A stretch of DNA of 20,991 nucleotides, from contig CAZBWS010000046.1 in NCBI GenBank assembly GCA_964495705.1, positions 1 through 20,991 on the forward strand, written 5' to 3'. Positions 15,453-20,991 of the stretch are shown here, piece after piece; the stretch's first letter is position 1; every line of letters begins with the position of its first letter. The translations under genes and the position numbers were made by a program. Origin of the DNA: CAZBWS01 sp964495705. GTDB taxonomy: Bacteria; Pseudomonadota; Gammaproteobacteria; HTCC5015. The notes under the pieces are model-generated. The model had not been told where the DNA came from. It made no database searches and saw only the letters and a list, made by a program, of their open reading frames with translations.

Positions 15453-15474
15453 AGCGAGCAAGGCTCGCTTTTTT
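15453..15474 (+). terminator. Terminator-like hairpin upstream of the lipase 3 promoter
   Basis: Exact duplicate of the hairpin at 14188-14209: stem AGCGAG/CTCGCT with a T-tail, placed upstream of the lipase 3 promoter. Confidence 0.65.
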
Positions 15475-15514
15475 GTTTTGTAGACTAAATACTCTGTTTT
15501 TCTAAAGCATTCGA

Positions 15515-15543
15515 TTGAATCAAGTGCTGAATTAGCGGATAAA
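15515..15543 (+). promoter_or_regulatory. Lipase 3 promoter
   Basis: TTGAAT (15515-15520), 17 nt, GATAAA (15538-15543), identical to the lipase 2 promoter because both lie in the duplicated block. The palindrome GATTGAATC overlaps the -35 box. Confidence 0.55.
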
Positions 15544-15580
15544 GTAATTATTCAAATCACATGATTTTCGGAGAGAGAAA

Positions 15581-16525
15581 ATGGCTTTATCACAAGATAT
15601 TAAAAAATTGATTTTGGGCGTAGTCGCATCGATTCTATTCAGTGCACAGGCATTGGCATCGGGTGGCGCACCCGCACGAGGCTATACAGAAACAGACCAC
15701 CCTATTGTTATGATCGGTGGTTTTTTGGCTTTTGATGAAATCTTGGGTATTAACTATTTTTACCAAATTCCAGGTGATTTAGCTAAAGACGGCGCTGAGG
15801 TTTTCCCTGTGAATGTATCTGCCTTTTCTAGTACTTATGAGCGTGGCGAACAGCTTATTAGCAAGCTAGAGGAAATCAAAGCCACTAAGGGGCATAGTAA
15901 GTTTAACCTGATGGGTCACAGTGGTGGTGCAACGACGATTCGTTATGTTGCCGGTGTACGCCCTGACTTGGTGGCTTCAGTGACTTCAATACACGGTAGT
16001 AACAAGGGTGTGCCTATCGCGGATATTATTGCTGATGGCAGCATTGCTCAATCACTATTGGGAAGTATTCTTGATATTGCGGGTAATGTAGTAGAGTTTA
16101 TTGGTGGTCACAGCCCCAGTGACTTTCCACAAAATGGTGTAGGTATGTTGCGTGAATATCGCACGGATATTACTGCAGAGTTTAATGCCGAGTACTCGGA
16201 TGGCTTGCCTCGCTCTAGCTGTGGTGAAGGCGCATATTCAGTGAATGGTATTCGTTATTATTCTTGGGGCGGCACGCGATCATTGACTAATGCTTTTGAT
16301 TTGCTGGACCCTATATTTGCCATTACAGGCCTGCTAACAGGTGGGCCTAACGATGGTTTGATTACACGTTGTGGTAACCACTTAGGTGATGTGATTCGTG
16401 ACGACTATCCTCACAACCACGTTGACGCTATGAACCACCTATTTGGTTTGCGCGGCTTGTTTACGCCTGACCCTAAGCAGCTTTATCGCCAGCAAGCCAA
16501 CCGCATGCAAAAGGCTGGCTTGTAG
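15581..16525 (+). CDS. Secreted triacylglycerol lipase, family I.1-like (copy 3 of 3)
   Basis: The protein has 314 residues with the same start, ribosome-binding site and signal peptide as copy 2. The triad is Ser114 (GHSGGATTIRYV), Asp258 (PNDGLI) and His280 (HNHVDAMNHLFGL), and both cysteines are kept. It is the most diverged of the three in the mature part. The segment around 166-185 (DIAGNVVEFIGGHSPSDFPQ) differs strongly from AAVEFLGGSSAAAFPQ in the others. At the position of the calcium-site Gln257 of P. aeruginosa LipA it has His instead of Gln; that ligand acts through its backbone carbonyl, so calcium binding may survive. The changes suggest a different substrate range. A strong terminator follows. 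Confidence 0.88.
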   Translation: MALSQDIKKLILGVVASILFSAQALASGGAPARGYTETDHPIVMIGGFLAFDEILGINYFYQIPGDLAKDGAEVFPVNVSAFSSTYERGEQLISKLEEIKATKGHSKFNLMGHSGGATTIRYVAGVRPDLVASVTSIHGSNKGVPIADIIADGSIAQSLLGSILDIAGNVVEFIGGHSPSDFPQNGVGMLREYRTDITAEFNAEYSDGLPRSSCGEGAYSVNGIRYYSWGGTRSLTNAFDLLDPIFAITGLLTGGPNDGLITRCGNHLGDVIRDDYPHNHVDAMNHLFGLRGLFTPDPKQLYRQQANRMQKAGL

Positions 16526-16569
16526 GGGGCTGAGTTAACAATAGTAGCTTGTATAAGCTAAAGTAAAAA

Positions 16570-16596
16570 GGCGCTACCTTCGGGTAGCGCCTTTTT
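16570..16596 (+). terminator. Rho-independent terminator of lipase 3
   Basis: Perfect stem GGCGCTACC (16570-16578) / GGTAGCGCC (16583-16591) closed by the stable UUCG tetraloop, with A-run before and five T after (16592-16596). The flanking A-run could also allow function on the other strand. Confidence 0.92.
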
Positions 16597-16618
16597 ATTG
16601 AAAAGCGATATAAAAAAA

Positions 16619-16647
16619 GCCCCGACTATTGAAGTCGGGGCTTTTTT
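16619..16647 (-). terminator. Rho-independent terminator of the cold-shock gene
   Basis: Perfect nine-pair stem GCCCCGACT (16619-16627) / AGTCGGGGC (16633-16641), loop ATTGA. Seven A lie on the left (16612-16618), which is the T-tail for the minus strand, and six T on the right. It lies 20 nt after the cold-shock stop and faces the lipase 3 terminator, so it is probably bidirectional. Confidence 0.92.
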
Positions 16648-16666
16648 ATCAGACGACGGTTGTTGC

Positions 16667-16876
16667 TTAAAGAGCAGTAACGTTGTCAGCCTGAGGACCT
16701 TTCTGACCAGCAGAAACGTCGAAAGTTACCTGCTGACCTTCAGCTAGTGAGCGACGGCCAGAGCCGTTGATCGCGCTGAAGTGAACAAATACATCAGGAC
16801 CATTTTCCTGTTGGATAAAGCCGAAACCTTTATCATCGTTGAACCACTTAACTGTACCAGTGATAGTATCAGACAT
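16667..16876 (-). CDS. Cold-shock domain protein (CspA family)
   Basis: The protein has 69 residues, the normal size for this family of single-strand nucleic-acid-binding RNA chaperones. It has the five-strand OB-fold signature GTVKWFNDDKGFGFI with RNP1 KGFGFI (16-21) and RNP2 VFVHF (29-33), then the conserved SLAEGQQVTFDV and GPQADNV. An AGAGG ribosome-binding site lies 8 nt before the ATG. A 215-nt non-coding stretch precedes it, as in cold-inducible csp genes whose long leader controls translation, but sequence alone does not show whether this copy is cold-inducible or constitutive. It is convergent with lipase 3. Confidence 0.95.
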   Translation of the reverse strand: MSDTITGTVKWFNDDKGFGFIQQENGPDVFVHFSAINGSGRRSLAEGQQVTFDVSAGQKGPQADNVTAL

Positions 16877-17091
16877 AATTAAAACCTCTAAAAAAACAAA
16901 AAATTCAGTAGTGCGGTTGGAAACGTGCTGCAGAATTTAATGCTCAGAAGTTCTGATAAATCCGTGGTGCGTGTAGCCAGCCTCGTACCGAGACAGGTTC
17001 TATTCTGAACCTGACTGCGACAGACCACAAGAAAATACTATGAGTTTTTTATGAAAAAACGCTTTTTCTTATATAAAAAAGTGTCTGAATG
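16877..17091 (-). promoter_or_regulatory. Long leader region of the cold-shock gene
   Basis: This 215-nt gap between the nitronate monooxygenase stop and the csp start has no open frame. On the minus strand it begins with an A/T-rich part (about 17090-17040) that probably holds the promoter. A hairpin CAGGTTC / GAACCTG with six-base loop (16994-17013) follows. Long structured leaders are typical of csp mRNAs, where they act as thermosensors. I could not assign -35 and -10 boxes with confidence. Confidence 0.5.
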
Positions 17092-18126
17092 CTATTTCAG
17101 CGCTTCAGCATTGCGAATTTGTACTGCCATTGCATCTTTAATGACGCGATCCATAATCTCTTGCACAGTGGGAGTGTCATTGATTAAGCCTTGGGTTTGT
17201 CCAATAAATTGCATGCCATAGTCTAGGTCGCCATCTTCAGTGGCTGTTTTTAAGCGTGGCATGGCGGCACCAAAGTAGGCCAACATTTTTATTTTATCCA
17301 GCTGTACTAACATGCCCAGCATGATTTTCCACAGTGGCTGTTTAACGATCTTGGCGGCGGGGATGGCTTTGAACGCAGTGACTATAAAACTCATCGGCTT
17401 CTTTGTCAGCTTGATCGATGTCGGTGTTTTTATATAGCGCGCTGGAATGCCGTCAAAATTAGGCGAGTAGACCGTATCGTGCTGGTTTTTGGCAACGACG
17501 GTGTCTTTGATATTTTGATGCACTGGGCTGTCACTGGATGTGGCAAAGCGCGAGCCCATAGCAATACCAGCGGCACCTAGTGATAAGGCTGCCATTAGGC
17601 CTCGACCATCACCAAAGCCACCGGTTGCTATCACAGGTATATTGACGGCGTCAGCAATGGTAGGAATGAGAACAAGCGATGTAACTTCGCCACCGTGTGC
17701 AGCAGCTTCATGGCCAGTGACGAGCAGGGCATCCGCACCAATCGCTTCAGCTGACTTTGCGTGCTTTACGGTCGTAACTGTGGCAATCACCTTGCCGCCA
17801 TAGGCGTGGCAGCGTTTAGTCAGGTCTTCGCCTTTACCCAGTGAGAAATTAATCACCGGCACTTGCTCTGCAAGTGCCACCTCAGAGTTTTCTTTGGCGC
17901 CAGGCATCATTAACGTACAGCCAATACCAAAAGGTTTGTCGGTTAGTTCACGAATTTTGCGGATAGACTCACGCGTGCCCTCGGGAGTGAGCGGGCCCGT
18001 AGCCAAAATACCCAGGCCACCGGCATTACAAACGGCAGCGACTAGCTCGGGTTTAGAAATCCAGCTCATACCGGGGAGTAAAACGGGGTATTCAATGCCG
18101 AGGAGTTCAGTGATCGCTGTTTTCAT
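17092..18126 (-). CDS. Nitronate monooxygenase family flavoprotein
   Basis: This 344-residue TIM-barrel protein belongs to the FMN-dependent NMO/2-nitropropane dioxygenase family, which oxidises alkyl nitronates such as propionate 3-nitronate; related FabK proteins are enoyl-ACP reductases. Visible features are the N-terminal IEYPVLLPGMSWISKPELVAAV, the segment GIGCTLM, and GHEAAAHGG (138-146), whose His144 corresponds to the proposed catalytic base. ATGGFGDGRG (167-176) and GAAGIAMGSRF bind the FMN phosphate. Canonical members have GSEAGGH or GMEAGGH; the Ala-Ala variant here is a small departure. The gene is divergent from the acyl-CoA synthetase gene, with a 191-bp shared promoter region. 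The in vivo substrate is unknown. Confidence 0.88.
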   Translation of the reverse strand: MKTAITELLGIEYPVLLPGMSWISKPELVAAVCNAGGLGILATGPLTPEGTRESIRKIRELTDKPFGIGCTLMMPGAKENSEVALAEQVPVINFSLGKGEDLTKRCHAYGGKVIATVTTVKHAKSAEAIGADALLVTGHEAAAHGGEVTSLVLIPTIADAVNIPVIATGGFGDGRGLMAALSLGAAGIAMGSRFATSSDSPVHQNIKDTVVAKNQHDTVYSPNFDGIPARYIKTPTSIKLTKKPMSFIVTAFKAIPAAKIVKQPLWKIMLGMLVQLDKIKMLAYFGAAMPRLKTATEDGDLDYGMQFIGQTQGLINDTPTVQEIMDRVIKDAMAVQIRNAEALK

Positions 18127-18317
18127 GTTCTGGGCTCGTATAAGATTGTTAATAAGCCTTGAAACTGTATCAGAAAATAGCTTGTTAAGCAGGACTCTCT
18201 AAACGCTATTGAGTACTGTTTGGCGTATAAGGCACTGTTTTTAGTCGCTAGAGTAAATAGCATAGCTTTTCTGTTTGGGGCTGGGTACAGTAGGTGAAAA
18301 AATGAGAGAACAGTCAC

Positions 18318-19937
18318 ATGACTATGATGAACCGCCCGCTACTTATTTCATCCTTACTAGAACATGCACTAGTAGCCCACCCGCATCAAGAAATCATCTC
18401 GCGCTCTGTTGAAGGGGGTATACATCGTTATAGCTATGCAGGTGCCGCAGGGCGGGCTAAACAGCTGGCTAATGCTTTAGAGCAAAAGCTTGGCATACAA
18501 CAGGGTGATCGCATTGGCACTTTAGCTTGGAATACATATCGCCACTACGAATTATATTTTGGCGTGTCGGGCATAGGTGCTATTACACATACTATCAATC
18601 CTCGTTTATTCCCTGAGCAAATTAACTATATTGTTAACCACGCTGAAGATCGCTATATCTTCGTTGACCTAACTTTTGTACCACTGCTAGAAGCGGTTAA
18701 AGATCACTTAAGTCAGGTGGAAGGTATTGTCGTGCTGACAGATCGAGAGCATATGCCAGAGACGAGTTTAGACAGTGTACTATGCTATGAAGAGCTCATT
18801 GCGGATATGCTCCCAGAGTATATTTGGCCAGACTTAGATGAGAACTCGGGCACGGCACTGTGCTATACCTCAGGCACCACCGGTAATCCCAAAGGCGTGT
18901 TGTACACCCAGCGCTCTACCTTATTACATACTCAAGCGGTCGTACGCCGTGACTCACTCGATTTACATGGCGACTCGGTGATCTTGCCTGTGGTGCCGAT
19001 GTTTCATGTTAATGCCTGGGGCACACCCTATGCCGCAACTATGGTGGGGGCAAAGTTAGTACTGCCAGGGGCAGGCATGGATGGCGCGTCTCTATATGAG
19101 CTCATTAATGCTGAGCAAGTCACCCAGCTATTGGGAGTGCCTACCATTTGGTTGGGTTTATTGAATTACCTAGATGAGGCCAAGCTCAAGCTAGACTCTG
19201 TAGAGGCGGTCGTTGTTGGCGGCGCCGCTGCGCCCTTGTCGATGATCCAAGCCTTTCAAGAAAAGCATAACGCTTTCTTAATCCATGCCTGGGGCATGAC
19301 CGAGATGAGCCCGCTGGGCACGGCGAATACCCTAACAAAATCAATGCGTGCGCTGCCTTTAGCCGAACGCTATCAAAAACAACAAAAGCAAGGTTGCGCA
19401 ATTTATGGTGTTGAACTAAAAATTGTGGATGATACGGGTGCCGAGCTGCCACGCGATGGCAGGACCTTTGGCCGCTTATTAGTGCGTGGCCCTTGGGTGG
19501 CTTCTGAGTACTATAAAAACGATGACACGTCTGCCTTTATTGACGGTTGGTTTGATACGGGGGACGTTGCTACCTTAGATCCAGAGGGCATGATGCATAT
19601 CGTCGATCGCTCTAAGGATGTTATCAAATCGGGCGGCGAGTGGATCAGCTCTATTGATTTAGAAAACACGGCCGTAGGCCATCCGCAGCTGAAAGAATGT
19701 TGTGTGATTGGTGTGGCTCATGCCAAGTGGGATGAGCGTCCTCTACTGTTAGCGATTAAAGATGGAAGTGTGTCAGAGCAAGAGGTCTTAGCTTATTTAG
19801 ATGGAAAGATAGCTAAATGGTGGATGCCCGATGCCGTGGTGTTTGTTGAAGATCTACCCCATACGGCGACGGGTAAGCTGTTAAAAACGGGGTTGCGTGA
19901 GGAATATAAGAGCTACCTGTTGGATCAGAATACATAG
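18318..19937 (+). CDS. Fatty-acid acyl-CoA synthetase (AMP-forming), AlkK-like
   Basis: The 539-residue adenylate-forming enzyme should activate medium- or long-chain fatty acids to acyl-CoA through an acyl-AMP intermediate. The phosphate-binding loop is TSGTTGNPKG (184-193). A5 is AWGMTEMSP (324-332), A7 is GWFDTGD (410-416) and A8 is DRSKDVIKSGGEWIS (430-444). The catalytic Lys520 lies in TATGKLLK. The sequence VVPMFHVNAWGTPYA is characteristic of the AlkK/medium-chain group. GAGAG about 9 nt before ATG 18318 can serve as ribosome-binding site; in-frame ATGs at 18324 and 18327 are alternatives. The next gene follows after 8 nt. Together with the lipases it would let the cell use released fatty acids. 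Confidence 0.9.
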   Translation: MTMMNRPLLISSLLEHALVAHPHQEIISRSVEGGIHRYSYAGAAGRAKQLANALEQKLGIQQGDRIGTLAWNTYRHYELYFGVSGIGAITHTINPRLFPEQINYIVNHAEDRYIFVDLTFVPLLEAVKDHLSQVEGIVVLTDREHMPETSLDSVLCYEELIADMLPEYIWPDLDENSGTALCYTSGTTGNPKGVLYTQRSTLLHTQAVVRRDSLDLHGDSVILPVVPMFHVNAWGTPYAATMVGAKLVLPGAGMDGASLYELINAEQVTQLLGVPTIWLGLLNYLDEAKLKLDSVEAVVVGGAAAPLSMIQAFQEKHNAFLIHAWGMTEMSPLGTANTLTKSMRALPLAERYQKQQKQGCAIYGVELKIVDDTGAELPRDGRTFGRLLVRGPWVASEYYKNDDTSAFIDGWFDTGDVATLDPEGMMHIVDRSKDVIKSGGEWISSIDLENTAVGHPQLKECCVIGVAHAKWDERPLLLAIKDGSVSEQEVLAYLDGKIAKWWMPDAVVFVEDLPHTATGKLLKTGLREEYKSYLLDQNT

Positions 19938-19945
19938 AGGGTTAT

Positions 19946-20488
19946 ATGAAAACTGAAGAACAAGAAGAGCAATATACATTTAAAACCGTAGAGGCGCGCA
20001 ATACCTTTGACTATATGTTGCGAACCTCGCAGCAGGCACATTTGCAATTAAGCATGATGGCTGACCAAAAGGCCAGTATCTTGCTTGGTGCAGAAGTAGT
20101 GATGCTGACCTTGCTGTTTGGCCGCTTGGGGCCCGAGGACGTCGATAGCTGGGTCTTTGTATTGGCGGGCTTTGTGTTTATGTCGGCTATATTTGCTTTG
20201 ATGGCGGTCATGCCTAAATACAAAATTAATCTTGAAGGGATCTCTAACCCTAACTGGTTATTCTTTGCTTTCTCGGCACAACTTAGCCCACAGGAGTATC
20301 GCAAAAAAATAGCCCATATCGCCCAGCAAGATGCGCGTATCTACGAAACAATTGTTAATGACATTCACCAAATGGGCAGTGTGTTGTATAAAAAGAAGTT
20401 TCGCTATCTGAACTTAAGCTACAAGACATTATTACTGGGTATTGCTGCTACGTTTGTCATGGTTCTGGTCAAGCAGTTAGGGCTTTAA
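19946..20488 (+). CDS. Membrane protein resembling Pycsar effector PycTM (DUF5706)
   Basis: The protein has 180 residues and an AGAGGG site just before its ATG. A charged N-terminal helix (1-35) leads into the motif ADQKASILLG (39-48), which opens the first of two membrane segments (about 45-62 and 68-88). A cytoplasmic stretch then includes NPNWLFFAFSAQLSPQEY and YETIVNDIHQMGSVLYKKKFRYL, followed by a last membrane segment (160-178). This order of motifs is what I know from the DUF5706/PycTM family, in which members are membrane effectors triggered by cCMP or cUMP to abort phage infection. Here it follows an acyl-CoA synthetase gene by 8 nt and no pyrimidine cyclase lies in the window, so a defence role is not shown. 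Confidence 0.7.
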   Translation: MKTEEQEEQYTFKTVEARNTFDYMLRTSQQAHLQLSMMADQKASILLGAEVVMLTLLFGRLGPEDVDSWVFVLAGFVFMSAIFALMAVMPKYKINLEGISNPNWLFFAFSAQLSPQEYRKKIAHIAQQDARIYETIVNDIHQMGSVLYKKKFRYLNLSYKTLLLGIAATFVMVLVKQLGL

Positions 20489-20542
20489 TTAGCAAGGGCT
20501 GCCCCAGTCCATGACGATGATGCCTAGCCATGGGATGCTGGA

Positions 20543-20560
20543 GCAGAGCGAGACTCTGCC
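20543..20560 (+). other. Hairpin downstream of the PycTM-like gene
   Basis: Stem GCAGAG (20543-20548) / CTCTGC (20554-20559), loop CGAGA; allowing one mismatch it extends to nine pairs (GGAGCAGAG/CTCTGCCCC). No T-run follows, so it is not a standard terminator. It may end transcription with a factor or be part of a dispersed repeat. The rest of the 20489-20592 gap shows nothing else. Confidence 0.4.
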
Positions 20561-20592
20561 CCAACGTTTTAGGCTTTATTAGAAGAGCACTT

Positions 20593-20964
20593 TTAGTCAG
20601 CTTGTTTATCACGAAAGGCAAGTAATACTAATACTAATGAGATGAGAGCAGGCATCGCTTGGCTGATAATAATACTGGGCTTAGCAGTGATGCCGCCGAA
20701 GATACCTGCAACGACGATGCAAGAGAGGAAGAAAACTTTCACTTCTTTTTTAGCGGTTATCAGCCCCCAAAATAAGCCGGCCGCCAAAAAGCCATTATAC
20801 AAGCCTTGATTCATCGCCAATACAGCAGAAGCTTCGGCCACCTCGGCGGTCATATCAAATGCCTTCATACCAATTGGATGATTCCAGAAAAACATTTCGA
20901 GTATCAGAATCCCTACGTGGAAGACAGCAACAATACCAGTGAATATGTTGGCTAATATTTTCAT
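20593..20964 (-). CDS. DUF1304 family membrane protein
   Basis: The 123-residue protein has four predicted membrane helices. It has the hallmark sequences of DUF1304: an N-terminal helix ending LILEMFFW (20-27), then NQGLYNGFLAAGLFWGL (52-68), a third helix VFFLSCIVVAGIFGGIT, and a last one with PALISLVLVLLAF. No biochemical function is known for this family. The start ATG 20964 is followed by a normal N-terminus, and AAGAGAT lies about 6 nt upstream. It is convergent with the PycTM-like gene. Confidence 0.88.
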   Translation of the reverse strand: MKILANIFTGIVAVFHVGILILEMFFWNHPIGMKAFDMTAEVAEASAVLAMNQGLYNGFLAAGLFWGLITAKKEVKVFFLSCIVVAGIFGGITAKPSIIISQAMPALISLVLVLLAFRDKQAD

Positions 20965-20991
20965 TATGATCTCTTATGATTATGGTTGTTG

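Larger units (their letters stand above)
15261..15580. other. 320-bp spacer between lipase 2 and lipase 3
   Basis: No gene is visible here. From left to right it holds an imperfect inverted repeat (15275-15307), the lipase 2 terminator (15318-15350), a stretch with a small hairpin (AGGC GGTT GCCT followed by T, 15415-15430, nested in GGTGAC/GTCAC), and then the start of the 287-bp direct repeat with its hairpin and promoter. The part between 15351 and 15442 shares little with the equivalent place before lipase 2. Confidence 0.7.
15443..15729 (+). repeat. 287-bp direct repeat, copy B (promoter and 5' end of lipase 3)
   Basis: Identical to 14178-14464 (see copy A). It ends at codon 50 of lipase 3, after which the coding sequence differs from lipase 2 at many synonymous and some amino acid positions. 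Confidence 0.95.

Noticed and set aside
13085..16525. Lipase array as a mobile element
   Set aside because: No transposase, integrase, terminal repeats or target duplication are visible; tandem duplication with conversion explains the pattern.
18123..18317. Minus-strand open frame of 64 codons between the nitronate monooxygenase and the acyl-CoA synthetase genes
   Set aside because: It fills the divergent promoter region, has no recognisable motif or convincing ribosome-binding site, and overlaps the start of the monooxygenase gene.
1..20991. CRISPR array, tRNA, rRNA or prophage
   Set aside because: I found no regularly spaced repeats, no cloverleaf or rRNA-like sequence, and no phage genes on either strand.

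Overview
The window reads as chromosomal sequence from a gammaproteobacterium of moderate GC content, probably a marine, lipid-degrading lineage of the Cellvibrionales/Spongiibacteraceae type. The inference rests on the protein content: YadGH-type ABC exporter, HrpB, glutathione-dependent FrmA/FrmB, family I.1 lipases of Pseudomonas type, a secreted START protein and an AlkK-like acyl-CoA synthetase. There is no phage, transposase, CRISPR array, rRNA or tRNA that I can support.

Layout. 1-206: start of a minus-strand gene with a lysine-rich tail, cut by the window edge, with a good sigma70 promoter. 313-1167 (minus): purU. 1353-4266 (plus): translationally coupled operon of an ABC ATPase, its ABC-2 permease and a membrane GGDEF protein. 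4320-5036: a delta3,delta2-enoyl-CoA isomerase-like crotonase. 5156-7118: frmA and frmB, the glutathione-dependent formaldehyde oxidation pair. 7111-8928 (minus): CPA1 cation/proton antiporter with a C-terminal nucleotide-binding domain. 9196-9891: secreted START-domain protein. 9905-12838 (minus): small glycine-zipper lipoprotein followed by helicase hrpB. 13085-16525: three tandem secreted lipase genes, each with its own promoter and terminator. 16667-16876 (minus): cold-shock protein with a long leader. 17092-18126 (minus): nitronate monooxygenase family. 18318-20488: acyl-CoA synthetase followed 8 nt later by a small membrane protein that resembles the Pycsar effector family (DUF5706/PycTM). 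20593-20964 (minus): DUF1304 membrane protein.

Two themes connect the genes. One is C1 metabolism: FrmA and FrmB turn formaldehyde into formate via S-formylglutathione, and PurU releases formate from 10-formyl-tetrahydrofolate. The other is lipid use: three secreted lipases, an acyl-CoA synthetase and an enoyl-CoA isomerase could together hydrolyse external lipid, activate the fatty acids and help oxidise unsaturated chains.

The most noteworthy observations are: (a) the lipase triplet, in which copies 2 and 3 share 287 identical bases covering promoter, signal peptide and the first codons, and then diverge abruptly, the mark of gene conversion; (b) the unusual lipase motifs (GG where HG is normal, GHSGGA where GHSxGG is normal) and the absence of a foldase gene beside them; (c) a solitary PycTM-like gene without a cyclase; (d) a diguanylate cyclase-like protein coupled to an ABC exporter; (e) an over-represented octamer, TGCGGATA, found 11 times in the window.
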